From Planctomycetota bacterium (GTDB lineage: Bacteria > Planctomycetota > UBA1135 > GCA-002686595): a stretch of 64,000 nt of DNA. The stretch spans positions 114,261 through 178,260 of the forward strand of contig JADHOC010000008.1 in assembly GCA_016779205.1 (NCBI GenBank). The letters run 5' to 3'. The notes below the pieces were generated by a model. The model was not told the DNA's origin, did not search any database, and saw only the letters and a list, made by a program, of their open reading frames with translations. The translations under genes and the position numbers were made by a program. This document shows, one piece after another, positions 8,085 through 15,912 of the stretch (position 1 is its first letter; each line of letters starts with the position of its first letter).

Positions 8085-9623
8085 TCAGAAGAGCGTGTAG
8101 ATGAACGGAGCCACCAGGGGCGAGGAGGCGGCCACCACCAGGAGGCTCCCCACGCTGAGCAGGACGCTCAGGAGCGGCATCAGGTACCAGTGGCCGCGCA
8201 GGGTGAACGAGCGCAGCAGCTCGGCGATGGTGCCGACCCGGTCCCCGAGCTTGTAGAGCACGAAGGTCAGGATGGTGAGCAGGAGGCCGAGCACGGTCAG
8301 CTGGGAGGCCTGGGGCGGCAGGGCGGCCACGAGTGAGGTCACACCGAGGGCCGTGCCGAAGACCACCGCCAGCAGGGCCGCCACGCTCCCGAAGCCGGTG
8401 AGGGCGCTCTCCTGCGGGTACGTCCTCGTGTAGAGGAGCCCCAGGGCCGTGGTCAGCCCGAGGTACCAGAGGAGCCACCGCGGCACGGCGCCCCCCGACG
8501 CCTCGCGTCCAACGGGCAGCGCGGGGGTCGCGTCGGCGGCCACCGGAGGGATCGCGTCCGCTCCGCCGAGGGCGCCGTACAGGGCCGTCGCCAGGGCGAC
8601 GTTGCCGCTCGGGTTGAGGTGGAAGTCCCGCCGGTAGTAGGGCTCCGCCTCGGCGGCGAAGGAGCGGATCGACACGGTCGGGTCGATCACCATGGCGCCG
8701 GCCTCGCCGGCCGCCTCGATGAAGATCCGCTGGGGTCGGGACGGGTCGATCCGGGCGCCGGCCTCGGTGGTGGCCGAGGTCGAGGCGACCTGGGCCTTGG
8801 ACGGGATCGGGCAGACGGCGAAGCGGGACCCGAGTCGCTCGCACTCGGCGGCCATGCGACCGATCAGGGCCCGCGTGGTCTGCTCCGCATGGAGGGTGGC
8901 CGCAGGGGGGGCGACGAGGCGGGAGGACATCTCCACGGGGAGGGTGATGTCGCCCGACGTCACGGTGGGGATCCGAGGCGCGCTGACCAGGCGATACCAC
9001 GCCTCGCCCATGGCGAAGGAGCGGAACCAGGAGCGCGGGGCGGGCTCGGCGAGGGGGCGCTCCACCAGCGCGCCACGGTCGTCGTAGAGGGGCTTGTCCT
9101 GCCCGAGGTACTCGGGGCTGCCGTTCCACCAGATGTCGTTCTCGTAGGCGAAGTAGACCACGAGGTCCGGCGCGGCGGCCGCGCCGTTGAGCTCCAGCCA
9201 GCGCAGGGACTGATCGCTGGAGTAGCCCTGGGTGCCGGCGTTCATGACCTCCACCCCGCGGCCCTCGGCGCTCCAGGCGCGCTCGAGCTGGTCCACGAAC
9301 AGGTCCTCGCGGTCGACGGTGTAGCCGACCACGAAGGAGTCCCCGAGGAAGACGGCGCGGAACGTGTCGTCCCCGGCGGGCGCCAGGGTCGCGGCGTCGT
9401 AGTCGTCCCGCAGGCCCGCGGCGTCCGTTGTGAGCGTGACGTCGTACTCGCCCGTCGAACGCTCGATGGTCTTGCCCGGGGTCTTGCGCCAGCCCAGGTC
9501 AGGGTCGAACTCCGTGTTGACCTCCGTCGGCGTGAAGCCGAGGGCGCGCAGCCCCACCTCGACGACGCCGAGGCCGATGGCGGCGCTGACGAGGAGCGCG
9601 AGGAGGACGTTGAGGGCCTTCAT
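8085..9623 (-). CDS. SGNH hydrolase fused to a DUF5989-like membrane domain
   Basis: A 512-residue fusion. Residues 1-25 are a membrane anchor. Residues about 85-350 are an SGNH hydrolase: GDSFVVG (94-100, S96), the ENDIWWNG segment with N162, and RRDFHLNPSGN with D333 and H335, the D-x-H-x-N form known from AlgJ/AlgX-like acetylation proteins. Several membrane spans follow (about 382-455). The C-terminus (about 460-512) ends in the span and tail LVAPFIYTLF, typical of DUF5989, usually a separate protein of about 50 residues beside carbamoyltransferases. The gene starts 10 bases after the carbamoyltransferase stop. Acyl transfer or esterase work at the outer membrane face is likely. I infer the fusion from the tail motif, not from a search. 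Confidence 0.85.
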   Translation of the reverse strand: MKALNVLLALLVSAAIGLGVVEVGLRALGFTPTEVNTEFDPDLGWRKTPGKTIERSTGEYDVTLTTDAAGLRDDYDAATLAPAGDDTFRAVFLGDSFVVGYTVDREDLFVDQLERAWSAEGRGVEVMNAGTQGYSSDQSLRWLELNGAAAAPDLVVYFAYENDIWWNGSPEYLGQDKPLYDDRGALVERPLAEPAPRSWFRSFAMGEAWYRLVSAPRIPTVTSGDITLPVEMSSRLVAPPAATLHAEQTTRALIGRMAAECERLGSRFAVCPIPSKAQVASTSATTEAGARIDPSRPQRIFIEAAGEAGAMVIDPTVSIRSFAAEAEPYYRRDFHLNPSGNVALATALYGALGGADAIPPVAADATPALPVGREASGGAVPRWLLWYLGLTTALGLLYTRTYPQESALTGFGSVAALLAVVFGTALGVTSLVAALPPQASQLTVLGLLLTILTFVLYKLGDRVGTIAELLRSFTLRGHWYLMPLLSVLLSVGSLLVVAASSPLVAPFIYTLF

Positions 9624-9633
9624 GTCCGGAGGT

Positions 9634-11424
9634 TCAGGACACCATCTGGGTCACGGAGTCCCCGTCGTGGCGCAGGTGGAAGACCGTCTCCGCGATCTTC
9701 TTCTTGGCGCTGGCCTCGACGATGAAGTTGTTCATGAACAGGTAGTCCATGCCCGAGAGGGAGAACGTGTTGAAGGCGTGGGCGGGCGACTCGACGATCG
9801 GCTCTCCCTTGAGGTTGAACGAGGTGTTCATGATCACGGGCACGTCGGTCAGCTCGCCGAATCGCTCGATGATCCGGTGGTAGGCCGGGTTGGTCTGGCG
9901 GTAGACCGTCTGGAGCCGGCCGGACCCGTCCTCGTGGGTGATGGCGGGGAGGACCTCGCGCTTCTCCTCGCGCACGGGCGCCACGTAGAGCATGAAGCGC
10001 GCGGGCCAGTGCCGCTCGGGCTCGGGGATCTCGAAGAACTCGTCCGCGCGCTCCTCGATCACCGACGGCGCGAAGGGGCGGAAGGCCTCGCGGAACTTGA
10101 TCTTGGAGTTGAGCTTCTCCTTCATCTCCATGCGCCGGGGGTCGGCGATGATCGAGCGGCTCCCGAGCGCCCGCGGGCCCCACTCACAGCGGCCCCGCAT
10201 CCAGCCGCACACGTGGCCGGCCTCGAGGGTGCGCGCGACGAAGTCGAAGAACTCCTCGTCGTCCGCGATCTTGCGGTAGGGGATGTCGTTGGCCTCGAGG
10301 AAGGTCTGGATGGACTCGTCCCCGTGCTCGCTGCCCAGGTAGGCGTGCTCCAGGGCCGGCCCGCGCGGCTGGTCCAGGAGGTGGTTGTAGGCCCAGTACG
10401 CCGCGCCGGCGGAGCACCCGTCGTCGCCGGGGGCGGGGTGGATGTAGACGTCCTCGAAGGGACCCTGGCGCATGAGCTTGTAGTTGGCCACCGAGTTCAG
10501 GGCCACGCCCCCCGCGAGGCAGAGCTTCTTGAGCCCCGTGATCTCGTGCAGGTGGGTGATCATCTTCAGCAGGATCTCCTCGGTGACCCGCTGGATGCTC
10601 GCCGCCATGTCGCAGTAGTACGGGTCGAGCGAGGTGTCCTGGTGCTTCGGGTCGCGCCGCGGTCGACCGAAGTGCTCCTCGAAGAGCGGGCTCAGGGTGT
10701 CGTTGGTCGAGTGGTGGTACTTGAAGTACCGCATGTCGTGCCAGAGGGACCCGTCCTCGGCGACGTCGAGCAGCTTGTAGATCTCGTCGCAGTACCTCGG
10801 CTCGCCGTAGGGGTGCATCCCCATGAGCTTGTACTCGCCCTCGTTGATCTCGAAGCCGCAGTAGGCGGTGAAGGCCGAGTACAGGAGCCCCAGCGAGTGG
10901 GGGAACCGCATCTCCTTGATGACCTCGATCTTGTTGCCACGGCCGACGGCCATGGTGGAGGTCGTCCACTCCCCGGCGCCGTCGACGGTCAGGATCGCGG
11001 CCTCCTCGAAGGGGGAGGTGTAGAAGCTCGACGCCGCGTGGGAGACGTGGTGGTCGGCGAACAGGAACTTGGAGCGGGGCACCGAGAGGCGCTTGCTCAT
11101 CATGGACTTGATCCAGAGCTTGTCCGAGATCCACCGCTGCATGGACTCCCGGAAGACCGCGGCGCTCCTCGGGAAGGTCGCCATGGCGGTGAGCAGCATG
11201 CGCTCGAACTTCACGAAGGGCTTCTCGTAGAAGACCACGTAGTCCACGTCGTGGATGCTGATGCCGCCGCGCTCCAGGCAGAACTCGATGGCGAGCTCCG
11301 GGAAGCCGGAGTCGTGCTTCTTGCGGCTGAAGCGCTCCTCGGCCGACGCGGCGACGAGCACGCCGTTCTTCACGAGGGCGGCCGCCGAGTCGTGGTAGTA
11401 GAAGGAGAGGCCGAGGACGTTCAT
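9634..11424 (-). CDS. Carbamoyltransferase (NodU/CmcH/TobZ family)
   Basis: A 596-residue carbamoyltransferase that uses carbamoyl phosphate and ATP to place a carbamoyl group on a hydroxyl, by way of carbamoyl-adenylate. The N-terminal Kae1-like domain has SFYYHDSAAAL (H11, D12), a HHVSHA metal-binding segment and a DGAGEW nucleotide loop. The C-terminal YrdC-like half has LAGGVALNSVANYKL and MRGRCEWGPRALGSRS, strongly conserved in the family, and FRPFAPSV. The length is normal. I use the ATG at 11424 (MNVLGLSFYYHD); the longer frame upstream lacks family similarity. It is second in the operon, between a small membrane protein and the SGNH-DUF5989 fusion. A surface sugar or lipid is the likely acceptor, not a secreted antibiotic. 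Confidence 0.94.
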   Translation of the reverse strand: MNVLGLSFYYHDSAAALVKNGVLVAASAEERFSRKKHDSGFPELAIEFCLERGGISIHDVDYVVFYEKPFVKFERMLLTAMATFPRSAAVFRESMQRWISDKLWIKSMMSKRLSVPRSKFLFADHHVSHAASSFYTSPFEEAAILTVDGAGEWTTSTMAVGRGNKIEVIKEMRFPHSLGLLYSAFTAYCGFEINEGEYKLMGMHPYGEPRYCDEIYKLLDVAEDGSLWHDMRYFKYHHSTNDTLSPLFEEHFGRPRRDPKHQDTSLDPYYCDMAASIQRVTEEILLKMITHLHEITGLKKLCLAGGVALNSVANYKLMRQGPFEDVYIHPAPGDDGCSAGAAYWAYNHLLDQPRGPALEHAYLGSEHGDESIQTFLEANDIPYRKIADDEEFFDFVARTLEAGHVCGWMRGRCEWGPRALGSRSIIADPRRMEMKEKLNSKIKFREAFRPFAPSVIEERADEFFEIPEPERHWPARFMLYVAPVREEKREVLPAITHEDGSGRLQTVYRQTNPAYHRIIERFGELTDVPVIMNTSFNLKGEPIVESPAHAFNTFSLSGMDYLFMNNFIVEASAKKKIAETVFHLRHDGDSVTQMVS

Positions 11425-11447
11425 GGGTGGCGGTCGCCGTTCGGCGT

Positions 11448-11657
11448 TCAGTCCTGTCGCCGCGCGGCGGCGACGTCCTCGTTGGTGCTCTCCCACCGCG
11501 TCCAGTTCCCCGCGCGGCGGCGCTTGAGGTGGAGCGGGTCACACACGCGCTGGTACACCAGGGCGAAGGGGCCGAGCACGCCGAAGTAGAGGACCGTCAG
11601 CAGCACCCTCGAGAGCATGCTGCCGAAGCGTTCCGTGAACTGGGCGAGGGCTTGCAT
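11448..11657 (-). CDS. Small membrane protein of carbamoyltransferase/SGNH cassettes
   Basis: A 69-residue protein with one amphipathic start, one membrane span (about residues 15-35, SRVLLTVLYFGVLGPFALVY) and a basic tail with DPLHLKRRRAGNW and a final ARRQD. I recall this architecture (span, then D-P-L-x-x-K/R and a W-containing tail) from small proteins encoded immediately before carbamoyltransferases near SxtJ/DUF5989 genes in many bacteria. That is family knowledge I cannot check here. It is the first gene of the operon, 23 bases before the carbamoyltransferase start, and probably recruits that soluble enzyme to the membrane. Confidence 0.75.
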   Translation of the reverse strand: MQALAQFTERFGSMLSRVLLTVLYFGVLGPFALVYQRVCDPLHLKRRRAGNWTRWESTNEDVAAARRQD

Positions 11658-11746
11658 GGGCCGCGGTCTGGGGGGCGGGTCGTGCCTGGGGGTCAGGGGG
11701 GAGATGAAGCGGATGCGGCGCTCACGAGCGCGCCCGTCCCGCTCCC

Positions 11747-11776
11747 CCTATATCGACGCAGCTTATCCACGCAGCT
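11747..11776 (-). promoter_or_regulatory. 13-bp tandem repeat over the probable operon promoter
   Basis: On the plus strand TATCGACGCAGCT (11751-11763) is followed directly by TATCCACGCAGCT (11764-11776), with one mismatch. Read on the minus strand, the repeats run into TATAGG (11752-11747), a fair -10 element about 90 bases before the operon's first start codon. The matching -35 position would be GCTGCG, which is poor, so the repeat sits where an activator bound as a tandem dimer would act. The spot is a rare AT-containing patch between the HtrA stop and the operon. Confidence 0.45.
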
Positions 11777-11792
11777 GTTCCCAAGCCCGGAA

Positions 11793-13259
11793 TTATCGGA
11801 CGAGAACGCCCTTCAGGAGCTCATCGCGCTGGTACGTGGAGTCTCCATTCAGGTCGCGGTAGGCGTCCACCTCGATCTCGGTCCCGGGCTCGAGCCGGTC
11901 GAGCACGAGCTGGAGCGTCGCCTTGTCGCTGAGCCGGATGGCCCCGGAGCGTGGCTGCGTCCGGGCGCGCACGGCCGGGATGACGTCCCCGGGCATGAGG
12001 CCCAGCTCGGCGGCCGAGCTGCCGTCCCGCACCCTCTGCACCATGAGGAAGCGGCTGCGGCCGAGCTTGCGCTCCGCGACGGTCACCCCGATCTCGGAGA
12101 AGAAGCGCCCGTTCATGTCGTCCCAGGACTGGAGCGTCACCGAGTCGGGCGCTCCCGAGTCCGGGCGGGCGATCCCCACCGTGAACTCCGCCCCCGAGTC
12201 GATCTGGAGGGACTGGAGGAGGTAGTCCTCGGCGTCCTGGACGGGGACCCCGTTCAAGGAGAGCACCCGGTCGGCCTGGCAGATGCCGGCGGCGGCCGCA
12301 GGCCCCTGGTCCCAGACCCGGGTGACGACCAGCTCGCCGGCCTGCTCCTCGACATCGAAGCCGAGCCACGCACGCCGCGCGTCGGGGAAGAGGCTGTCGG
12401 TGAGGACCTGGCGCACCCGGTCCACGGGGATCGCGAAGCCGATGTTCTCGGCGTCGGTGTTCATGACCGTGTTGATGCCGATCAGCTCGCCGTGGATGTT
12501 GAGGAGGGGGCCGCCGGAGTTGCCCCGGTTGATGGACGCGTCGGTCTGGATGAGGCCGCGGAAGTGCAGCTGGCGCCCGGGGACGGGCACCTCCCGATAG
12601 AGGCCAGAGATGATCCCGGTGGAGACGGTGTAGGTCTGGCCGTGGGGGTTGCCGATGGCCACGACGCGCTCGCCTGGCATCAGGTCCGAGCTCGTGCCCA
12701 TGCGGACGGTCGGGAACGAGCGCTCGCCCGCGGGGCGGAGGTCGGCCACCCCGTCGCCGTCCCAGTCGGGGAGCTCGGTGGCGGAGCCCGCGGAGCCCGG
12801 GCCGACGGGCTCGATCTTGAGGAGAGCGAGGTCCTCCTCCCGGACGGCCGACATCATCCTCGCGGGGTACTCATTAGGGTCTCCGTCGAAGGAGACCGTG
12901 ATCTGCTGGGCGCCTTCGACCACGTGGAAGTTGGTGACGATGAACCCGGATGGGTGGATCACGACCCCGGAGCCGGAGCCGGACATCACCTGGCGCTGGA
13001 AGCCGAAGATGGTCCGGACGTTCTGGACCATCTCGGTCTCCACGTAGACCACGGACGGCTTCACGGCCTGGGCCACACGGGCCTCCGGCGTCTCACGCTC
13101 GATGGACCGCAGGGACTCGTAGAGCTCGAGCCGCGCCTGCTCGTCGCCGCCCAGCTCCTGGCTGGACCCAAGCTGGGCCTGGGCCGGCCCCATGCTGGCG
13201 CTGGCGGTGGAGATGGCGATGAGGAGCAGGCCGAGGGGCGAGCGGTCGAGGTGGATCAT
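11793..13259 (-). CDS. HtrA/DegP-type periplasmic serine protease with calcium-loop motifs
   Basis: A 488-residue trypsin-like protease with a Sec signal (residues 1-28). The triad is H112 (TNFHVVEG), D143 (REEDLALLKI) and S248 (NRGNSGGPL). PDZ-like regions follow at about 300-350 and 390-460. Two acidic loops look like calcium sites. D165-x-D167-x-D169 sits in an insert before the oxyanion region. A full 12-position EF-hand-like loop, DLNGDSTYQRDE (469-480), sits near the C-terminus. The start ATG at 13259 is chosen because the signal peptide begins there; the longer frame is proline-rich shadow. It would degrade or chaperone misfolded envelope proteins. It precedes the carbamoyltransferase operon but is separated by 135 bases. 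Confidence 0.92.
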   Translation of the reverse strand: MIHLDRSPLGLLLIAISTASASMGPAQAQLGSSQELGGDEQARLELYESLRSIERETPEARVAQAVKPSVVYVETEMVQNVRTIFGFQRQVMSGSGSGVVIHPSGFIVTNFHVVEGAQQITVSFDGDPNEYPARMMSAVREEDLALLKIEPVGPGSAGSATELPDWDGDGVADLRPAGERSFPTVRMGTSSDLMPGERVVAIGNPHGQTYTVSTGIISGLYREVPVPGRQLHFRGLIQTDASINRGNSGGPLLNIHGELIGINTVMNTDAENIGFAIPVDRVRQVLTDSLFPDARRAWLGFDVEEQAGELVVTRVWDQGPAAAAGICQADRVLSLNGVPVQDAEDYLLQSLQIDSGAEFTVGIARPDSGAPDSVTLQSWDDMNGRFFSEIGVTVAERKLGRSRFLMVQRVRDGSSAAELGLMPGDVIPAVRARTQPRSGAIRLSDKATLQLVLDRLEPGTEIEVDAYRDLNGDSTYQRDELLKGVLVR

Positions 13260-13486
13260 GGCTGTTGAAGGGGCCGTGGCGCCGCGGGGTCCGAGCTCAG
13301 GAACGGGTCGTGAGCCTGCGGGGTCGAGGGGGAGTACGGCAAGGGGCTCCCTTTCGTGAGCGGAAAGGGCGTCCAGGCCCCCGTCCGCCATCCCCGTCCC
13401 CGACGGGGATCCCTCCCCGCCGCTGGGACCCCACCTGTCCGCTGGAGCCCCACCGTTCTGCTGCAGCCGGGGGCGAGGCAGGGGAC

Positions 13487-13528
13487 AAAAAAAGCCCTCG
13501 CAGGGCGCTGGGCCGCCGGCGAGGGCTT
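13487..13528 (-). terminator. Rho-independent terminator of tRNA-Val
   Basis: On the minus strand the stem AAGCCCTCG / CGAGGGCTT (9 bp, 19-base loop) ends directly in a run of seven T (13493-13487). It starts 4 bases after the tRNA 3' end. Confidence 0.85.
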
Positions 13529-13531
13529 GGG

Positions 13532-13608
13532 TGGTGGACCTAAGTGGATTCGAACCACTGACCTCTACGATGTCAACGTAGCGCTCTAACCAGCTGAGCT
13601 ATAGGTCC
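13532..13608 (-). tRNA. tRNA-Val (GAC)
   Basis: A 77-base cloverleaf on the minus strand. The acceptor stem GGACCTA pairs with TAGGTCC. The D arm is GCTCAGCTGGTTAGAGC. The anticodon stem CTACG/CGTAG holds the loop TTGACAT, so the anticodon is GAC, reading GUC. The T arm has GTGGTTCGAATCCAC. The CCA end is encoded. A promoter and a Rho-independent terminator flank it closely, so it is a single-gene unit. Confidence 0.96.
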
Positions 13609-13621
13609 TCGACGGCGCGAG

Positions 13622-13650
13622 AATCTATCCGCGAAGGGCTGGGGCCTCAA
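13622..13650 (-). promoter_or_regulatory. Sigma-70-type promoter of tRNA-Val
   Basis: On the minus strand TTGAGG (13650-13645), a 17-base spacer, then TAGATT (13627-13622). Thirteen bases separate the -10 from the mature tRNA 5' end. The layout matches the promoter of the tRNA-Pro gene at 44511. Confidence 0.72.
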
Positions 13651-13860
13651 CGGTTTTTCCCCGGGTATCCGTCCCCGGAGGGTTCCCCGGTGGTTCCCGC
13701 CGACCCGGCGCGGACCTAGACTCTTCGCCCGGACCCGGCGCTGGCCGCCGGACCGTCCCACCTTCCAGCCCTCCACGGCCCCGTGGAGCGCAACCCCATC
13801 CCCGCGCCTGGGCCGCCTCGGCCCGCAGCGCAGCCCCCCCCTGAACAGTCGAGTGCACCC

Positions 13861-14979
13861 GTGAAGATTGGCGTCGTCAAGGAGATCAAGAATCACGAGT
13901 ACCGGGTGGCCCTGCGTCCCTCGGGGGCCGAGCAGCTCATCGCCGACGGCCACGAGGTCATGGTGGAGACCGGCGCAGGCAAGGGCACGAGCCTGGACGA
14001 CGACAGCTACCAGTCGGTGGGGTGCACCATCGGCGCCTCGGCGGCCGACGTCTGGGCCAGCTGCGACATGATCATGAAGGTGAAGGAGCCCCTCTCCTCG
14101 GAGTGGCCCCACATGCGCCCCGGGCAGACGGTCTTCACCTACTTCCACCTGGCGGCGGACCGGGAGCTCACCGAGGGGGTGCTCGCCACAGGCGCCCACT
14201 GCTTCGCCTACGAGACCCTGGAGGTCGGCGGCAAGCTGCCCCTCCTGGAGCCCATGAGCGAGGTCGCCGGCCGGCTCTCGATCCAGGCCGGCGCCAAGTA
14301 CCTGGAGAAGCCTGCCGGTGGTGTGGGCCAGCTCCTCGGGGGTGTCCCCGGCGTGGCGCCCGCGGAGGTCGTCGTCATCGGCGGCGGCGTCGTGGGCACC
14401 AACGCCGCGCGCATGGCCGCAGGCCTCGGGGCCAACGTGACCGTGCTGGACGTCAACCACGAGCGCATGCGCTACCTGGATGAGATCCTCCCGGCCAACT
14501 GCACCACCCTCTTCTCCAACCCCATGAGCGTCCGCGAGAAGCTCGAGGCGGCCGACCTCGTGGTGGGGGCCGTGCTCGTCCCCGGCGCCGCGGCGCCGAA
14601 GCTGATCAAGCGCGAGCACCTCGCGTTCATGAAGGAGGGCAGCGTCATCGCGGACGTCGCCGTGGATCAGGGCGGGTGCTGCGAGACGACCCGGCCGACC
14701 ACCCACGAGGAGCCGACCTTCGTGGTGGACGGGGTGGTGCACTACTGCGTGGCCAACATGCCCGGCGCGGTCCCCCGCACCAGCACCTTCGCCCTGACCA
14801 ATTCCACCCTGGCCTGGGCGCGGCGCCTGGCGCGCCTCGGCCCCAAGCAGGCCATCCTCGACGACCCGGGCCTGGCCACGGCGGCCAACGCCGTCGGAGG
14901 GAAGCTGACCTGCGAGCCCGTGGCCCAGGCCTTCGGCATGGAGTTCGTGTCCCCGACCGTCGCCGCCGGCGCGATCTGA
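13861..14979 (+). CDS. ald: Alanine dehydrogenase
   Basis: NAD-dependent conversion of L-alanine to pyruvate and ammonium. It has 372 residues, the normal family length. The conserved R15 (EYRVALRP), K75 (IMKVKEP) and H96 (YFHLAAD) of the substrate site are all in the canonical positions. The Rossmann motif [10 protein letters not shown] lies near residues 168-177. I use GTG at 13861 because it gives the family's MKIGVVKE start; the 78 bases before it in frame lack the strong third-position GC bias of the gene. It is followed 13 bases later by uppP. It may supply or remove alanine for peptidoglycan, or serve amino-acid catabolism. Confidence 0.96.
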   Translation: MKIGVVKEIKNHEYRVALRPSGAEQLIADGHEVMVETGAGKGTSLDDDSYQSVGCTIGASAADVWASCDMIMKVKEPLSSEWPHMRPGQTVFTYFHLAADRELTEGVLATGAHCFAYETLEVGGKLPLLEPMSEVAGRLSIQAGAKYLEKPAGGVGQLLGGVPGVAPAEVVVIGGGVVGTNAARMAAGLGANVTVLDVNHERMRYLDEILPANCTTLFSNPMSVREKLEAADLVVGAVLVPGAAAPKLIKREHLAFMKEGSVIADVAVDQGGCCETTRPTTHEEPTFVVDGVVHYCVANMPGAVPRTSTFALTNSTLAWARRLARLGPKQAILDDPGLATAANAVGGKLTCEPVAQAFGMEFVSPTVAAGAI

Positions 14980-14992
14980 CCAGGTCCACGCC

Positions 14993-15895
14993 GTGCTCCC
15001 CTCGTTCGACGCGGCCCTGGCCGGGGCCCTGGCCGGGGCCGTGGCCGCCGGCCAGAAGGCCGGGCAGGTGACCCAGGAGGCCTCCGGGCTGGCCGAGGGG
15101 GACGTCTGGAACGTCTTCTTCCTCGCCATCATCCAGGGGCTCACGGAGTTCCTGCCGGTGAGCAGCTCGGGCCACCTCGCCCTCGGCAAGTCGGTCATGG
15201 GGCTCGAGGCCGGCGGCATGGCGCTCGACGTGGCCCTGCATGTGGGGACCCTCGGGGCCATCGTGTGGGCCTTCCGCAAGGACGTCTTCGCCCTCTTGAG
15301 GGACCCCTTCGAGGGCCGCTACCTGAGCTGGGTCTGGCTCGTGGTGGCCACGCTCCCCGTGGCCGTCATCGGGATCGTCTTCAAGGACTCCATCACGGCC
15401 GCCGCCGGGACGGCCGTCGCGGCGGGCTGCGGGCTGCTCGTCACCTCCGCAGCGCTCCTGGTGGGGGAGTTCAACCGGCGGCGCTTCAACGCGCCGGCCT
15501 CGCCCCCGGACGGGCCACCGGTCTTCCGCATGGGAGACGCCGTGGTGATGGGCTTCGCCCAGGCCGCCGCCATCTGGCCGGGCGTCTCACGGTCGGGGTC
15601 CACCATCTCGGCGGGCCTGGTGCGCGGCCTCTCGGCGGAGGACGCCGCGCGGCTCTCGTTCCTCATGAGCATCCCGGCCATCTCGGGGGCGGCCATCGTG
15701 GAGCTGCCCGGCGCCCTCGAGGAGGGCTTCGGCAACCTCAACGGCGTCGTGGTGTTCGGGGCGACGATCCTCGCGGGGCTGGTGGGGTGGAGCGCCCTTC
15801 GGACGCTGCTCCTCGTGCTCCGCAAGGGCTCGTTCCCGTACTTCGCGGGCTACTGCGCCCTCCTCGGGACCGCCGCGCTGATCCTCGCCCGGTGA
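14993..15895 (+). CDS. uppP: Undecaprenyl-diphosphate phosphatase
   Basis: Integral membrane enzyme that dephosphorylates undecaprenyl diphosphate, recycling the lipid carrier of peptidoglycan and surface glycans and giving bacitracin resistance. Of 300 residues, motif 1 (GLTEFLPVSSSGHL) lies at 49-62 and motif 2 (GVSRSGST) at 197-204, with hydrophobic helices throughout. The protein is about 30 residues longer at the N-terminus than usual. The GTG at 14993 gives an Ala/Gly-rich amphipathic lead, and a later start cannot be excluded. Its neighbours (alanine dehydrogenase, secreted amidase, glycosyltransferase) suit an envelope role. Confidence 0.95.
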   Translation: MLPSFDAALAGALAGAVAAGQKAGQVTQEASGLAEGDVWNVFFLAIIQGLTEFLPVSSSGHLALGKSVMGLEAGGMALDVALHVGTLGAIVWAFRKDVFALLRDPFEGRYLSWVWLVVATLPVAVIGIVFKDSITAAAGTAVAAGCGLLVTSAALLVGEFNRRRFNAPASPPDGPPVFRMGDAVVMGFAQAAAIWPGVSRSGSTISAGLVRGLSAEDAARLSFLMSIPAISGAAIVELPGALEEGFGNLNGVVVFGATILAGLVGWSALRTLLLVLRKGSFPYFAGYCALLGTAALILAR

Positions 15896-15912
15896 GGGGG
15901 TAGGCTGGCCCC

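Noticed and set aside
6972..9129. Long alternative minus-strand frames in other registers of the SGNH and GT-C genes
   Set aside because: They lack membrane spans and motifs, while the chosen frames contain complete SGNH and GT-C signatures.
13783..13860. Extension of alanine dehydrogenase to an upstream GTG
   Set aside because: The 26 extra residues are proline-rich and precede the invariant MKIGVVKE start.
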